Part shown: one piece after another, positions 42,941 to 53,219 of the stretch
How the letters are laid out: every line of letters starts with the position of its first letter
Numbering within the stretch: position 1 is the first letter of the stretch
Assembly: GCF_024198215.1 (NCBI RefSeq)
Contig: NZ_JAKCFA010000001.1
Coordinates: 186,001 to 250,000 of the forward strand
DNA: 64,000 bases
Reading direction: 5' to 3'
DNA from: Myxococcus qinghaiensis
GTDB taxonomy: Bacteria > Myxococcota > Myxococcia > Myxococcales > Myxococcaceae
The notes under the pieces: generated by a model
Databases searched by the model: none
What the model saw: the letters and a program-made list of their open reading frames with translations, nothing else
Told to the model about the DNA's origin: nothing
Position numbers and translations under genes: made by a program

Positions 42941-45811
42941 ATGAGCACCAACTTGTTCCGGGCGCGTCAAAGTGGCGTGCTGCTGGCCCTCCTGTTGTCG
43001 TCGTCTCTCGCGGGGGCCCAGGCCCCGGACGCCTTTCACGAAGAAGAAGCGGGGGCCTGTGGGCTGGAGCCCCCTGGCGTGGTGTACCTCCCGGCGCCCG
43101 CCCCGCGCGCGCATGAGACGCGCAAGCTGAGCGCCTCCGAGGCGCCCGTCGTCCGGAGGGAGGCCCGGGATGGGACGGCGGGCAAGTCGCTCGCGGGGGT
43201 GCCCCAGACGCGGACCCGGACGGGCGCGCTGTCCGGGAAGGTCATCTACCTGAGCCCCGGCCACGGCTTCTACCGCGCCGCGCCCCTGTCCCGCTGGGCC
43301 ACGCAGCGCCCCAACACGTGGGCGGTGGTGGAGGACCTCATCTCCGCCGAAGTCGTGAACCAGTACCTGCTGCCCATGTTGATGGGCGCGGGCGCCACGG
43401 TGGTGCCGGTGCGCGAGCCGGACCTCAACCCGCGCATGGTCATCGTCGACGAGGGGGCCGCGGGCTACTCCGAATCGGGCGACACGGGCCTGTTCCGGAC
43501 GACGACGCAGAAAGGCTGGGGCACGCCCCCGACGCCCATGGGCAACGCGGTGGAGCCGTTCACGCTGGGGGCGACGCGTGAGCTCCTCACCACGGGCGCG
43601 GCGACGGCCACGGCGACGGCCACCTGGGCGCCGGTGGTGCCGGCGGACGGCCACTACACCGTCTATGTCTCCTATGGCGCGGACCCCGCGCGGACGACGA
43701 ACGCGCACTATGTGGTGCGCCACTCGGGAGGGGAGAGCCACTTCCGCGTCAACCAGCGCCGCCATGGCGGGACGTGGGTGCTGCTGGGCCGCTTCTTCTT
43801 CAAGGCGGGCGCGGGGCCGGAGGCGGCCTCGGTGGTCCTGATGAACGACGCGGAGGAGGGGAGCACGGTGTCGGTGGACGCGGTGCGCTTCGGCGGCGGC
43901 AGTGGCGTCATCGGTGATGCGCAGATGGCCGCGCTGCCTCGGCCCCGCTACGAGGAGGCCGCGCGCTACCACGTGCAGTTCAGTGGAGCCCCAGCGTCCG
44001 TGTACGCGCCCACGGGAGCCAACGCGCTGGCCAACGAGCGCAACGCGGACGTGACGGCGCGCGCGCGCTTCGCGGCGTGGCTGCACGAGGAGGGCGAGGA
44101 TGCGGTGTACGTGGCCTGGCACACCAACGCGTCCACGACGGGAAACGTGCTGGGCACCGAGGCCTACGTGTACGGGCCGAATCCGGTGGACGGCACGCTC
44201 AACTTCACGGGCGTGCCCGGCAGTGACGTGCTGGCGCGGGCGCTGCTGGACGAACTGGGGCGCGACCTCCGCCGCGAGGTGGACTCGACGTGGCGCGTGC
44301 GCAACCTGCGCTCGGCGAACCTGGGCGAGGTGAACCCCACGCACAACCCGGAGATGCCGTCCGTGCTGCTGGAGATCGCGTACCACGACGCCATCGCCGA
44401 CTCGAACCGCCTCAAGGAGCCGGCCTTCCGCCGCGTCGCCGCGCGCGCCATCCTCCAGGGCCTCATCAAGTACTACGCCACCCGCGATGGAGTCGCGGTG
44501 CGGCTTCCCCCCGAGCCGCCTGGCGCGGTGGCGGCGCGCAACGTCTCCGCGGGGACAGTGGAGGTCCGCTGGGCCGTGCCCGTGGCGAACCCGGACGAGG
44601 AGGGCCACGACGCGCCCACCGCGTACCGCGTCTACCAGAGCGCGGATGGTCAGGGCTGGGACGATGGCACCGAGGTGACGGGGACGACCTTCTCCCTGCC
44701 GCTGGCGGCGGGCGCGGTGCGCTACTTCCGCGTCGCGGCGGTGAGCGCGGGCGGCGAGGGCTTCCCGTCCGCCATCGTCGGCGTCCGCTCGGGCGAGGCG
44801 CCGCCGGCGCTGGTGGTCAACGCGTTCGAGCGGCTGGACTCGGCGCTGGCGTGTGGCGAGGCGCTGGACGTCTATGACCTGCAGGCCCCGCTGAGGGTGC
44901 TGCTGGAGGCGATGAATGACGGCACCTACGTGCGTCGCCATGGCGATGCGATGAACCAGTCCGGGCTCGCCTTCGACAGCGCGACGAGCGACGCGGTGAC
45001 AGCGGGGCTGGTGTCCGTGGGAGCGGGGTACCGGGTGGTGGACTGGTTCACCGGTCGGGGGGGCGAGGAGGGGGCCCGGCCGACGCGGGCGGAGCAGGAC
45101 GCGCTGCGCGCCTTCGTGATGGGCGGCGGCCACCTGTTGTTGTCCGGTGGTCAGTTGACCTCCGCGCTGTCGGTGGGAGACGCGGACGACAAGGCGTTCC
45201 TCGCGGACATCCTCCGGGCCTCGCCTGGCACGGGCACTCCCCCGCTGAGCGTGGAGGGTGTGCCGGGGGACTTCCTCTCGGAGCTCACAGGGCTGACCCT
45301 GGACGATGGCACCCGGGGTGCCTACCCGGTGGGCATGACGGACGTGCTCACCCCGGCGTCGGGAGGCTCGGCCGTGCTGCGCTACGCGGGGACGGACCTG
45401 TCGGCCGGCGTGTTCTCCATGCCGGGAGGACAGGTGCTCCTGTTGGGTGTTCCCTTCGAGTCGGTGGTGGACCGGGCGGCTCGGGCTCGGCTGTTGTCCG
45501 CGTTCCTGGTGCGCGCGGGCTTCCCCGCGCCGGCCACGCCGCCTGTCGGGGACTCCGGCGATGCGGGCCCTGGCCTGCTGACGGGCTGCGTGGCGCCTCG
45601 CGGGGTGGACCCGCATCCTCCGGAGGAGCCCGAGCCCCCGGAGCCTCCGGCCCCCATCGTCCTGGACGTGCTGCCGCAGTTCTATCCGCTCGGTGACTCT
45701 GGCTGCGGCTGCGGGGCGGGCGCGGGAACGGGCTCCGGACTCTGGCTGTTGCTCGGGGTGATTGTTCAGCTTCGGCGCGCGCGTCGTCGCGCGAGCGACG
45801 TGAAGCGTTGA
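42941..45811 (+). CDS. Surface N-acetylmuramoyl-L-alanine amidase split by a golvesin-like domain, with sorting tail
   Basis: This encodes 956 residues. Signal peptide 1-26 (LAGAQA). The amidase_3 zinc site is spread out: His108 in SPGHGFY, Glu about 131, His about 393 in VAWHTNAS, and the catalytic Glu about 477 in SVLLEIAYHD. Between ~190 and 325 lies a golvesin-C-terminal-like beta domain (ATATWAPVVPADGHYTVYVS, GTWVLLGRFFF). Residues about 525-620 are fibronectin type III. Residues 620-880 resemble a glutamine-amidotransferase-like fold. The end has Gly-Cys-Gly-Cys-Gly, a hydrophobic stretch and Arg residues, a MYXO-CTERM-like sorting signal. It should cleave cell-wall peptides outside the inner membrane. 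Confidence 0.82.
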   Translation: MSTNLFRARQSGVLLALLLSSSLAGAQAPDAFHEEEAGACGLEPPGVVYLPAPAPRAHETRKLSASEAPVVRREARDGTAGKSLAGVPQTRTRTGALSGKVIYLSPGHGFYRAAPLSRWATQRPNTWAVVEDLISAEVVNQYLLPMLMGAGATVVPVREPDLNPRMVIVDEGAAGYSESGDTGLFRTTTQKGWGTPPTPMGNAVEPFTLGATRELLTTGAATATATATWAPVVPADGHYTVYVSYGADPARTTNAHYVVRHSGGESHFRVNQRRHGGTWVLLGRFFFKAGAGPEAASVVLMNDAEEGSTVSVDAVRFGGGSGVIGDAQMAALPRPRYEEAARYHVQFSGAPASVYAPTGANALANERNADVTARARFAAWLHEEGEDAVYVAWHTNASTTGNVLGTEAYVYGPNPVDGTLNFTGVPGSDVLARALLDELGRDLRREVDSTWRVRNLRSANLGEVNPTHNPEMPSVLLEIAYHDAIADSNRLKEPAFRRVAARAILQGLIKYYATRDGVAVRLPPEPPGAVAARNVSAGTVEVRWAVPVANPDEEGHDAPTAYRVYQSADGQGWDDGTEVTGTTFSLPLAAGAVRYFRVAAVSAGGEGFPSAIVGVRSGEAPPALVVNAFERLDSALACGEALDVYDLQAPLRVLLEAMNDGTYVRRHGDAMNQSGLAFDSATSDAVTAGLVSVGAGYRVVDWFTGRGGEEGARPTRAEQDALRAFVMGGGHLLLSGGQLTSALSVGDADDKAFLADILRASPGTGTPPLSVEGVPGDFLSELTGLTLDDGTRGAYPVGMTDVLTPASGGSAVLRYAGTDLSAGVFSMPGGQVLLLGVPFESVVDRAARARLLSAFLVRAGFPAPATPPVGDSGDAGPGLLTGCVAPRGVDPHPPEEPEPPEPPAPIVLDVLPQFYPLGDSGCGCGAGAGTGSGLWLLLGVIVQLRRARRRASDVKR

Positions 45812-45818
45812 CTCGGCG

Positions 45819-45854
45819 GGGCCGCGTGCCTACGGTCGGCGGCCCTTATTTTTT
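45819..45854 (+). terminator. Probable terminator
   Basis: A 7-bp stem, GGGCCGC/GCGGCCC (45819-45825 and 45839-45845), a 13-base loop, then TTATTTTTT. It separates the amidase gene from gap. Confidence 0.6.
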
Positions 45855-45910
45855 GACGTGAAGACCCGCGGGCGCCCCTCGGCGCCCCCTGCTCCCTAGG
45901 AGACACGCAC

Positions 45911-46921
45911 ATGGCCACTCGCATCGCCATCAACGGCTTCGGTCGCATCGGTCGCTGCATCCTGCGCGCCGCCCTCAGCCGCAAGGAAGACCTCGAGATT
46001 GTCGCCATCAACGACCTCGACAAGCCGGCGGCGCTGGCGCACCTGTTCAAGTACGACTCCGTGCACCGCACCTGGCCGGGCGAGGTGTCCGCGACGGACA
46101 AGGGCATCGTGGTGAACGGCAAGGAGATCACCGTCACCGCGGAGAAGGACCCCACGGTGCTGCCGTGGAAGAGCATGAACGTGGACGTGGTGCTGGAGTG
46201 CACCGGCCGCTTCACCGGCCGCGAGGGCGCTGAGAAGCACCTGAAGGCGGGCGCCAAGAAGGTCCTCATCTCCGCTCCGGCCAAGGGCCCGGACCTGACC
46301 ATCGCCTACGGCATCAACCACACCGAGTACGACGCGGCCAAGCACCACATCATCTCGAACGCGTCGTGCACCACCAACTGCCTGGCGCCCGTCGCCAAGG
46401 TGCTGCTGGACGGCTTCGGCATCGAGAAGGGCTTGATGACGACCATCCACAGCTACACCAACGACCAGCGCATCCTGGACCTCACCCACGATGACATGCG
46501 TCGCGCCCGCGCCGCCGCGCTGTCCATGATTCCCACCAGCACCGGCGCCGCGAAGGCCATCGGTGAGGTGTTGCCGCAGCTCAAGGGCAAGATGCACGGC
46601 ATGTCGGTGCGCGTGCCCACCCCGAACGTGTCGCTGGTGGACCTGACGGTGAACACCACGAAGAAGGTGACCGCCGAGGAGGTCATCGAGGCGTTCCGCA
46701 AGGCCGCCGCCGGCTCGCTCAAGGGGATTCTGGAGTTCAGCGACGCGCAGACGGTGTCGGTGGACTACAACGGCAACCCGAGCTCGGCCATCTTCGACTC
46801 CACGAACTGCTTCGTGATGGGCGACAACATGGTCAAGGTCATGGCCTGGTACGACAACGAGTGGGGCTTCTCCAACCGCATGGTGGACACGGCGAAGTTC
46901 CTCGTGTCCAAGGGCGTTTAG
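45911..46921 (+). CDS. gap: Glyceraldehyde-3-phosphate dehydrogenase
   Basis: This encodes 336 residues, from ATG with AGGAGA upstream. INGFGRIGR binds NAD. Cys153 in SNASCTTNCLAP is the catalytic thiol, and HSYTNDQ follows. WYDNEWGFSNRM is the C-terminal signature. It oxidises glyceraldehyde-3-phosphate with phosphate and NAD in glycolysis. It is the first gene of a gap-pgk-tpiA-secG run, with pgk 27 bases downstream. Confidence 0.96.
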   Translation: MATRIAINGFGRIGRCILRAALSRKEDLEIVAINDLDKPAALAHLFKYDSVHRTWPGEVSATDKGIVVNGKEITVTAEKDPTVLPWKSMNVDVVLECTGRFTGREGAEKHLKAGAKKVLISAPAKGPDLTIAYGINHTEYDAAKHHIISNASCTTNCLAPVAKVLLDGFGIEKGLMTTIHSYTNDQRILDLTHDDMRRARAAALSMIPTSTGAAKAIGEVLPQLKGKMHGMSVRVPTPNVSLVDLTVNTTKKVTAEEVIEAFRKAAAGSLKGILEFSDAQTVSVDYNGNPSSAIFDSTNCFVMGDNMVKVMAWYDNEWGFSNRMVDTAKFLVSKGV

Positions 46922-46948
46922 TCCCCGTCAGGGGCCAGGGGAGAGCCA

Positions 46949-48160
<1,212 letters not shown>

Positions 48161-48208
48161 TCTCCCGCGCCGCGGAGCAACACCACCACACCTCTGGGGG
48201 AGACATTC

Positions 48209-48982
48209 ATGGCCGTCTCGGCTCGTCGTCGGAAGATCGTCGCCGGCAACTGGAAGATGAACAAGACGGTGCCGGAGGCGCTGGCACTGGTGCGCGAGCT
48301 GCGGGGAACCGTGGCTTCCGTCGGAGATGTGGTGGAGGTGGTGGTGGCGCCGACGTTCCTGGCGCTGCAGCCGCTGCACGTCGCCCTGGAAGGGGCGCCG
48401 CTGCAGCTCGCCGCGCAGAACTGCCACTGGGAGGCGTCCGGCGCCTTCACCGGTGAGGTGTCCGCGCCGATGCTGGCGGAGCTGGGGTGTGCGTACGTCA
48501 TCGTGGGGCACTCGGAGCGCCGTCAGCTCTTCGGTGAGACGGACGAGTCGGTGAACAAGAAGGCCAAGGCCGTCCTGGCGGCGGGCATGAAGCCCATCCT
48601 CTGCGTGGGCGAGACGCTGGCCGAGCGCGAGGCGAACCAGACGTTGGCCGTCGTGGATCGTCAGGTCCGTGGGGCGCTTGCGGGCTTCGAGGCGAAGGAC
48701 GTGGCGACCTTCGTGCTGGCGTACGAGCCGGTGTGGGCGATTGGCACGGGGCGCAACGCGACGTCGGCGCAGGCGCAGGAGGTCCACGCGGCGATCCGCG
48801 GGCTCGTCGGCCGGCTGTACGACGAGGAGACGGCCGGGCGGGTGCGGATCCAGTACGGTGGGAGCGTCAAGCCGGACAACGCCGCGGAATTGCTGGGGCA
48901 ACCGGACATCGACGGGGCGCTCGTCGGTGGGGCGAGCCTCAAGGCGGGCGATTTCGCGGCCATCATCAAGGCGGCCACCTAG
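48209..48982 (+). CDS. tpiA: Triosephosphate isomerase
   Basis: This encodes 257 residues. GNWKMNK has Lys16 that binds phosphate; [11 protein letters not shown] has the catalytic His; [11 protein letters not shown] has the catalytic Glu base. [10 protein letters not shown] and the C-terminal [10 protein letters not shown] form the phosphate loop. It interconverts dihydroxyacetone phosphate and glyceraldehyde-3-phosphate. GGGGGAG precedes the ATG. Confidence 0.96.
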   Translation: MAVSARRRKIVAGNWKMNKTVPEALALVRELRGTVASVGDVVEVVVAPTFLALQPLHVALEGAPLQLAAQNCHWEASGAFTGEVSAPMLAELGCAYVIVGHSERRQLFGETDESVNKKAKAVLAAGMKPILCVGETLAEREANQTLAVVDRQVRGALAGFEAKDVATFVLAYEPVWAIGTGRNATSAQAQEVHAAIRGLVGRLYDEETAGRVRIQYGGSVKPDNAAELLGQPDIDGALVGGASLKAGDFAAIIKAAT

Positions 48983-49075
48983 AGTAGGCTCACTGGCGGG
49001 CGGAAGAAGTTGTCACCCATTCGGCAGTTTGTGTAGGGTGCGCCTCCTTTTCACGGAACGTTCGAAAGACCTCTC

Positions 49076-49501
49076 ATGCTGACCTTCGTCACGATCGTGC
49101 ACGTCCTCGTTTGCGTGTTCATGATCTTCGTCATCCTGCTGCAGCCGGGTAAGGACGCTGGCATGGGCTCGGCCCTCGGCGGCGGCGCGGCCACGAGCGC
49201 CTTTGGCGGCCGTGGTGCCGTGACGTTCCTGAGCAAGCTCACGGGCGTCTGCGCCGCGATGTTCTTCTTCACCTCGCTCGGCCTGTCCTTCGTGGGGCTT
49301 CGCTCCTCGGTGGCGGCGGGTGGCTCGGTGGCCGCGCCTCCTCCGGCGGCTTCGGCTCCGGCGACTCCGGGCGCGGCGGCTCCGGCGGGCGAGCAGTCGG
49401 CGCCTGGCGCGGTCGAGCAGCCTCGTGGTGAGGCTCCTGCGGCTCCGGCGGAGGGCCAGTCGGCCCCTGCTCAGCCGGCGGCGCCGACTCCGGCTCCGTA
49501 G
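49076..49501 (+). CDS. secG: Preprotein translocase subunit SecG
   Basis: This encodes 141 residues. Two TM segments (about 2-22 and 54-75) flank the conserved LLQPGKDAGMGSALGGG loop. The C-terminal 60 residues are an Ala/Pro/Glu tail, longer than in E. coli SecG and likely flexible. SecG sits in SecYEG and aids SecA cycling. It follows tpiA by 93 bases, an arrangement found in many bacteria. Confidence 0.93.
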   Translation: MLTFVTIVHVLVCVFMIFVILLQPGKDAGMGSALGGGAATSAFGGRGAVTFLSKLTGVCAAMFFFTSLGLSFVGLRSSVAAGGSVAAPPPAASAPATPGAAAPAGEQSAPGAVEQPRGEAPAAPAEGQSAPAQPAAPTPAP

Positions 49502-49588
49502 GAGCCCGTCGAATAAATCTGGAGCACGCAGCGGTTAGAAACTCGTTGCGTGATCCGGTGCGGTCCTGTAGATGGTCCGCGCAGAAAC

Positions 49589-49670
49589 GCCCAGGTGGTG
49601 GAACTGGTAGACACACCATCTTGAGGGGGTGGCGCCGAAAGGTGTGCGGGTTCGAATCCCGCCCTGGGCA
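49589..49670 (+). tRNA. tRNA-Leu (GAG)
   Basis: The acceptor stem GCCCAGG pairs with CCTGGGC; the discriminator base is A. The D-arm has TGGTAGAC. The anticodon stem is CCATC/GGTGG with loop TTGAGGG, giving anticodon GAG at 49623-49625. A variable arm of class II type follows, and the T-arm has GGTTCGAATCCC. CCA is not encoded. It lies 87 bases after secG and has its own terminator. Confidence 0.97.
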
Positions 49671-49680
49671 CTCCGATAGA

Positions 49681-49711
49681 AGCCTCCGAATCGAAAGATT
49701 CGGGGGCTTTT
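49681..49711 (+). terminator. Rho-independent terminator of tRNA-Leu
   Basis: A 12-bp stem (49681-49692 with 49697-49708; one T-G pair), a GAAA loop and TTT. It lies 10 bases after the tRNA. Confidence 0.85.
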
Positions 49712-49737
49712 GTCGTTTCGGGGCCAGGCCCCGCGCC

Positions 49738-50352
49738 TCAGGGCATCCAGCGCGCGTGGATCCGGCCGTTGGCCACTTCGACCACCATCCAATCATCCGC
49801 GAAGGCGGCGGAGCAGTCGCACTGCACGCTCTTCAGGTGCTCCCGAACCAACCGGAGCTTGAAGCCGCGCGGCGTCTTCAAGATGGCGATGACGCGCTCC
49901 TTCGACTGCCCGAGCTGCTGCTTCACGTCGAGCACCTTGCCCGTCGCCGCATCGATGAGGGCCGCGCCCACCCATTCGTATCCGGGGCGGCCGTCCCGGG
50001 TGAAGAATGCCAGCGCGCGGTGGTCATCCACAGCGAAGACGGAGACGCCACCGCCGCCGGCGGCCTTCGCTCCGGCGAGCCGGCAGACGGACTTCCCATC
50101 CGCGACGTTCGAGATGGCGCCGTACCAGGCCTTCTCCAGCGGCAGCTCGCTCCTGCCTCGTGAGGTCTCCAGGAAGCCCGTCATGTCGTCCTCGGTGCAT
50201 TCGCCCGAGGCCGAGTCGAAGCCCAGCGAGAACACGTGCGCTCCAACCTGGCACTCCCACCGGGAGTCGCAGTCGGCAACCTCCGGCTCAGCGGCCTCAC
50301 TCGGGAGTGCACCGCAGCACAGCATCAGCGCCACCCAACCACCTCTCGCCAT
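49738..50352 (-). CDS. Exported protein of unknown function
   Basis: This encodes 204 residues. Signal peptide 1-20 (LMLCCGALPSEAA). The mature protein holds six Cys, including DCDSRWEC near residue 27 and QCDCSAAF near 180, likely disulphide-bonded in the periplasm. YEWVGAALIDAATGKVLDVKQQLG and RLVREHLKSV suggest a beta-sandwich. No family was recognised. Confidence 0.7.
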   Translation of the reverse strand: MARGGWVALMLCCGALPSEAAEPEVADCDSRWECQVGAHVFSLGFDSASGECTEDDMTGFLETSRGRSELPLEKAWYGAISNVADGKSVCRLAGAKAAGGGGVSVFAVDDHRALAFFTRDGRPGYEWVGAALIDAATGKVLDVKQQLGQSKERVIAILKTPRGFKLRLVREHLKSVQCDCSAAFADDWMVVEVANGRIHARWMP

Positions 50353-50915
50353 GGAAGCCTCCGTGAAGGCTCCCGTGGAGCCGCGCGGTCACCAGCGTCG
50401 TGGACCGCGTCGTGGAGGGCAAGGGTGGAGGCGTTTCAAAGCCCCTCGGAAATGGGCGGGATGCGCGCACTCGCGGTGTCCGCGGAAGGGGCTTGTGGGC
50501 CGCACTACCGCAGGGGCTTGTCATCCCAGACATGAAAGCAAGCGCTCCCTGCGCCTGGGGCCGGCAGGCGAGTTCCATGAATCACTCACACCGCGAAACA
50601 AGGCGAGACTGACAGCGCGGGACTTCGTGAGGGCCCACCTGGAGTGCTCTCATTGGATGAGAGGCCGGGATTGTTTCACGCGTGCTCTCCGCCTGATTTC
50701 CTTCCTGTTGCCAGGGAATGCCTGACTTCGAGTCTCAGAATGCTTGCTCGTGTGTTTGGTGGTCGAAAAGGAGACTGTCTTTGTCTATAGAGTGGTGAAC
50801 GAACATTCATTCACCGAGACGTGCGGCCCTCGGTGAGCCCATCCGGCCCGTTGGGAGCTGTCCCCTGAAGCGCGTACACACCCTGGTCTTCCCCACACCG
50901 GCCGTCTACTGGCTC
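50353..50915. other. 563-base stretch without a convincing gene
   Basis: No frame here has coding character. It holds an 8-bp inverted repeat AAGCCCCT/AGGGGCTT (about 50430-50495), a second copy of AGGGGCTTGT shortly after, and the palindrome at 50795-50814. It is likely the promoter region of the membrane-protein gene that follows. Confidence 0.5.
50795..50814. promoter_or_regulatory. TetR-type palindrome
   Basis: GTGAACGAA-CA-TTCATTCAC: 8 of 9 arm positions pair around a 2-base centre. GAACGAACATTCATTC is like operators of TetR-family repressors. It is 50-120 bases upstream of the gene at 50916. Confidence 0.4.
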
Positions 50916-51584
50916 GTGGTGGGGTTCATCCTCATCTACGTGGTGATGGCGGCGGTGCTCGCGCCCCTGTCCATCCACCTGCTCCCGCTGTCGATGGTTC
51001 ACGGGCTGCTGCGGAGCTACTTCGGGTTCTTCATCCTCCTGCTGGGCATCCCCTGCGGCATCTACGTCATCGGGTGGCGCGCCAGTGACTTGTTCGTCTG
51101 GCTGCGCGCCCCTGAGTCGCTGACCGTGGACTCGCTGCGGCTCACGTCCGGTGACACGACGCTGGCGTGGCGGGACGTGGGCGGCATCGTCCGCCAGCAC
51201 AATGATGATCGCCTCGTGCTTCGCCACGCCGGTGGCAAGTACCGGCTGCGGCTCAACCTGTGGAGCGACTCGGACGAGCTCGAGGCCGAGGTGACGGACC
51301 GTGTCGTCGACGCGCTGCTGGACAAGGTGCGCCGCCAGGTCGCCGCGGGTCGGTCCGTGGACTTCGGTCCCCTGACGCTCAGCTCCGAGGGGCTGACGCA
51401 CAAGAAGCAGCTCATCCGCTGGGCTGACATCGAGAGCATCCGCTTCCAGGACGGGCACGACCAGGGCGTTTCGACTCGCGAGCTGATCATCACGGCGAAC
51501 GGCAGGTTCCGGAAGATCGACGAGGAGAAGATCGTCAACGCCCCCGTGCTCCTGGCCTACCTGACGGACCGTCTCGCGCAGTGA
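50916..51584 (+). CDS. Membrane protein with a PH-like C-terminal domain
   Basis: This encodes 222 residues from the GTG at 50916. Two TM segments (about 2-23 and 33-54) precede a soluble half with SGDTTLAWRDVGGIV and LTHKKQLIRWADIESIRF, two strands typical of PH-like membrane-linked domains. The frame is open and coding-like for 17 codons before the GTG (KRVHTLVFPTPAVYW), and a CTG at 50865 has GGGAG 7 bases upstream, so the real N-terminus may lie there. No function was recognised. The next gene encodes a related protein type. Confidence 0.65.
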   Translation: MVGFILIYVVMAAVLAPLSIHLLPLSMVHGLLRSYFGFFILLLGIPCGIYVIGWRASDLFVWLRAPESLTVDSLRLTSGDTTLAWRDVGGIVRQHNDDRLVLRHAGGKYRLRLNLWSDSDELEAEVTDRVVDALLDKVRRQVAAGRSVDFGPLTLSSEGLTHKKQLIRWADIESIRFQDGHDQGVSTRELIITANGRFRKIDEEKIVNAPVLLAYLTDRLAQ

Positions 51585-51617
51585 CTTTTTCCCCCAACCC
51601 CCAACAGGCATCACCTC

Positions 51618-52097
51618 ATGGAAATCTATAGCTCTGCCAGGACGAAGGCGAAGTCGGAACAGCCGCACGCGTTCTACTACTCGCGCACGAAGCTCATCGT
51701 GGGCGCTGTCATCTGGACGCTGTCCACGGCCTTCTTCGGCTCGCTCACCTACCGCTCCATCGGGGAGACGGGCGTCATGGCCTTCTGCGGCTTCATCACC
51801 GCGACGTCCATCTGGATGATCTTCAACTGCCTCAAGCCGCTGGGAAGCCTGGACACGCCCGTGCTGACCATCGGCCGGGACGGCATCCTCTTCCCGGATG
51901 GCGTGCTGATTGCCTGGGACGACATGAAGGAGAACACCTACGTCGACCAGTCGTACATGGGCATCCCCATCGGCAAGTCGGTGGTGGTGAAGACCACGCT
52001 GAAGAAGCCCAAGGCCAAGCAGCTGCGCGTCGCCGCCGTCCAGATGACGAGCGACGAGTATCTGGCCACGTGTGACCGCTACAGCCAGGCGGCGTGA
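51618..52097 (+). CDS. Membrane protein with a PH-like C-terminal domain
   Basis: This encodes 159 residues. Two TM segments (about 26-46 and 52-72) are followed by a soluble part, LTIGRDGILFPDGVLIAWDD, again a PH-like strand pair. It has the same plan as the previous gene, 33 bases upstream, so the two form a unit. The function is unknown. Confidence 0.7.
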   Translation: MEIYSSARTKAKSEQPHAFYYSRTKLIVGAVIWTLSTAFFGSLTYRSIGETGVMAFCGFITATSIWMIFNCLKPLGSLDTPVLTIGRDGILFPDGVLIAWDDMKENTYVDQSYMGIPIGKSVVVKTTLKKPKAKQLRVAAVQMTSDEYLATCDRYSQAA

Positions 52098-52391
52098 CCC
52101 ACCGCGGAGCCGCTCCCTCGTCGGGTCCTGATGGGCTCGGCGCGGGAGCTCTCCTTCAGGTGTCGCGAAAGTCGCTGTGACGATGAAGGGCGGCGTTGAA
52201 GTCTGCTCCCTGCGCGAGGGCGCCCGATGACGGGCCCGCGATAGACTGGAGCGGCTTCCGAACGCCAATTCGGGGGCAGTCGGAGATGCCACCGCGCGCC
52301 ATGATGGCGATGTTCGCTGGCCATCCACTCCAGTCCCGCCAGGCCGGGCTCGAACAGGACGCGCGTGCCCATACGACGGAGTTCCTCCCGG
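52098..52391. other. 294-base gap, possibly with a minus-strand relic
   Basis: No supported gene. On the minus strand, a frame between about 52404 and 52230 reads like coding sequence (REELRRMGTRVLFEPG, LEWMASEHRHHGARWHLRLP) but it has no start of its own and lies next to the DUF429 gene. It may be the tail of a decayed gene. Confidence 0.3.
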
Positions 52392-53189
52392 ATGTGGCTG
52401 CCCCAGCAGGGGCGGGTGGTAGGCGTGGACTGGAGCGGTGCGGTCCAGGCGCACCGGAAGGTCTGGGCTGCGATCCTGGTCTTCGAGCGAGGCCAGGGCC
52501 GCCTCCAGCTTCTCCAGCGGCCCTTCACGTCGCGAGGGGCGCAGTCGGTATCGGACGGCCTGGGCCCGTGGCTGGCGGCCCAGGATGCCGATGTGGCCGG
52601 ACTCGACTTCTGTTTCAGCCTCGAAGCCGGCCAACTGACCTCGCTGGGGCTCCCCTCGACGGGGCCGCGAGAGCTTGGACAGGCCATCGGCGCGAGGTTC
52701 GCCTCGGCGGAGGCGTTCAAGGTCGCCGTCGGGCCGGAGAATAAGCGCGTCACGGATGCGCGGTGCGCCGCTCCGTTCGCCCCGACCAACCTGCGCATGT
52801 ACAAACAGACCTATTGGGGCCTGCGTGCGCTCGGCACCTGTCGAGGCTCCTTTCCTCCCTGGAGCACGAGCCCCGGGCCCGCGGTGGTGGAGGTCCTCCC
52901 CGCCGAGGTTGTCCGTTGGCTCGGCCTGCCCAAGACCTACAAGGGCCGTGACTTCGAGCAACGCCGACGAGAAATCCTCCGGCGCGTCCGCGAGTCCACG
53001 GAACTGCGCATCCCCGACAGCGACCTGCTCACGATGGTCTCCGACGCGGACGGAGATGCGCTCGATGCCCTGCTGGCCGCACTGTCGGCCGCGTCGGCGT
53101 GGGCCTCGGGTTTCACCGGTGCCCCTCCCACGGCAGCGAGCTCGGGGGAGGGGTGGATCTACTCCGTGAGAGCGCAGCCCGAACCGTAG
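52392..53189 (+). CDS. DUF429-family protein (RNase H-like fold)
   Basis: This encodes 265 residues from the ATG at 52392; a GTG at 52365 would add nine residues. VVGVDWSGA (about residues 9-17) is the first acidic strand of the DUF429 family, followed by AGLDFCFSL, EVLPAEVVRWLGLP and TMVSDADGDALDALLAAL with paired Asp near the end. DUF429 has a predicted nuclease fold with metal-binding Asp residues. The substrate is unknown. It is convergent with the matrixin-like gene 30 bases away. Confidence 0.75.
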   Translation: MWLPQQGRVVGVDWSGAVQAHRKVWAAILVFERGQGRLQLLQRPFTSRGAQSVSDGLGPWLAAQDADVAGLDFCFSLEAGQLTSLGLPSTGPRELGQAIGARFASAEAFKVAVGPENKRVTDARCAAPFAPTNLRMYKQTYWGLRALGTCRGSFPPWSTSPGPAVVEVLPAEVVRWLGLPKTYKGRDFEQRRREILRRVRESTELRIPDSDLLTMVSDADGDALDALLAALSAASAWASGFTGAPPTAASSGEGWIYSVRAQPEP

Positions 53190-53219
53190 CGAGACTGCGC
53201 TCCAGACCGGGCCACCGGC

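Noticed and set aside
42932..45616. An 894-codon minus-strand open frame
   Set aside because: Antisense to the amidase gene; Arg/His-rich with no motif. GC-rich DNA leaves such frames open.
49769..50725. A 318-codon plus-strand open frame across the 50353-50915 gap
   Set aside because: It starts antisense to the exported-protein gene and has no SD, domain or coding bias in the gap.
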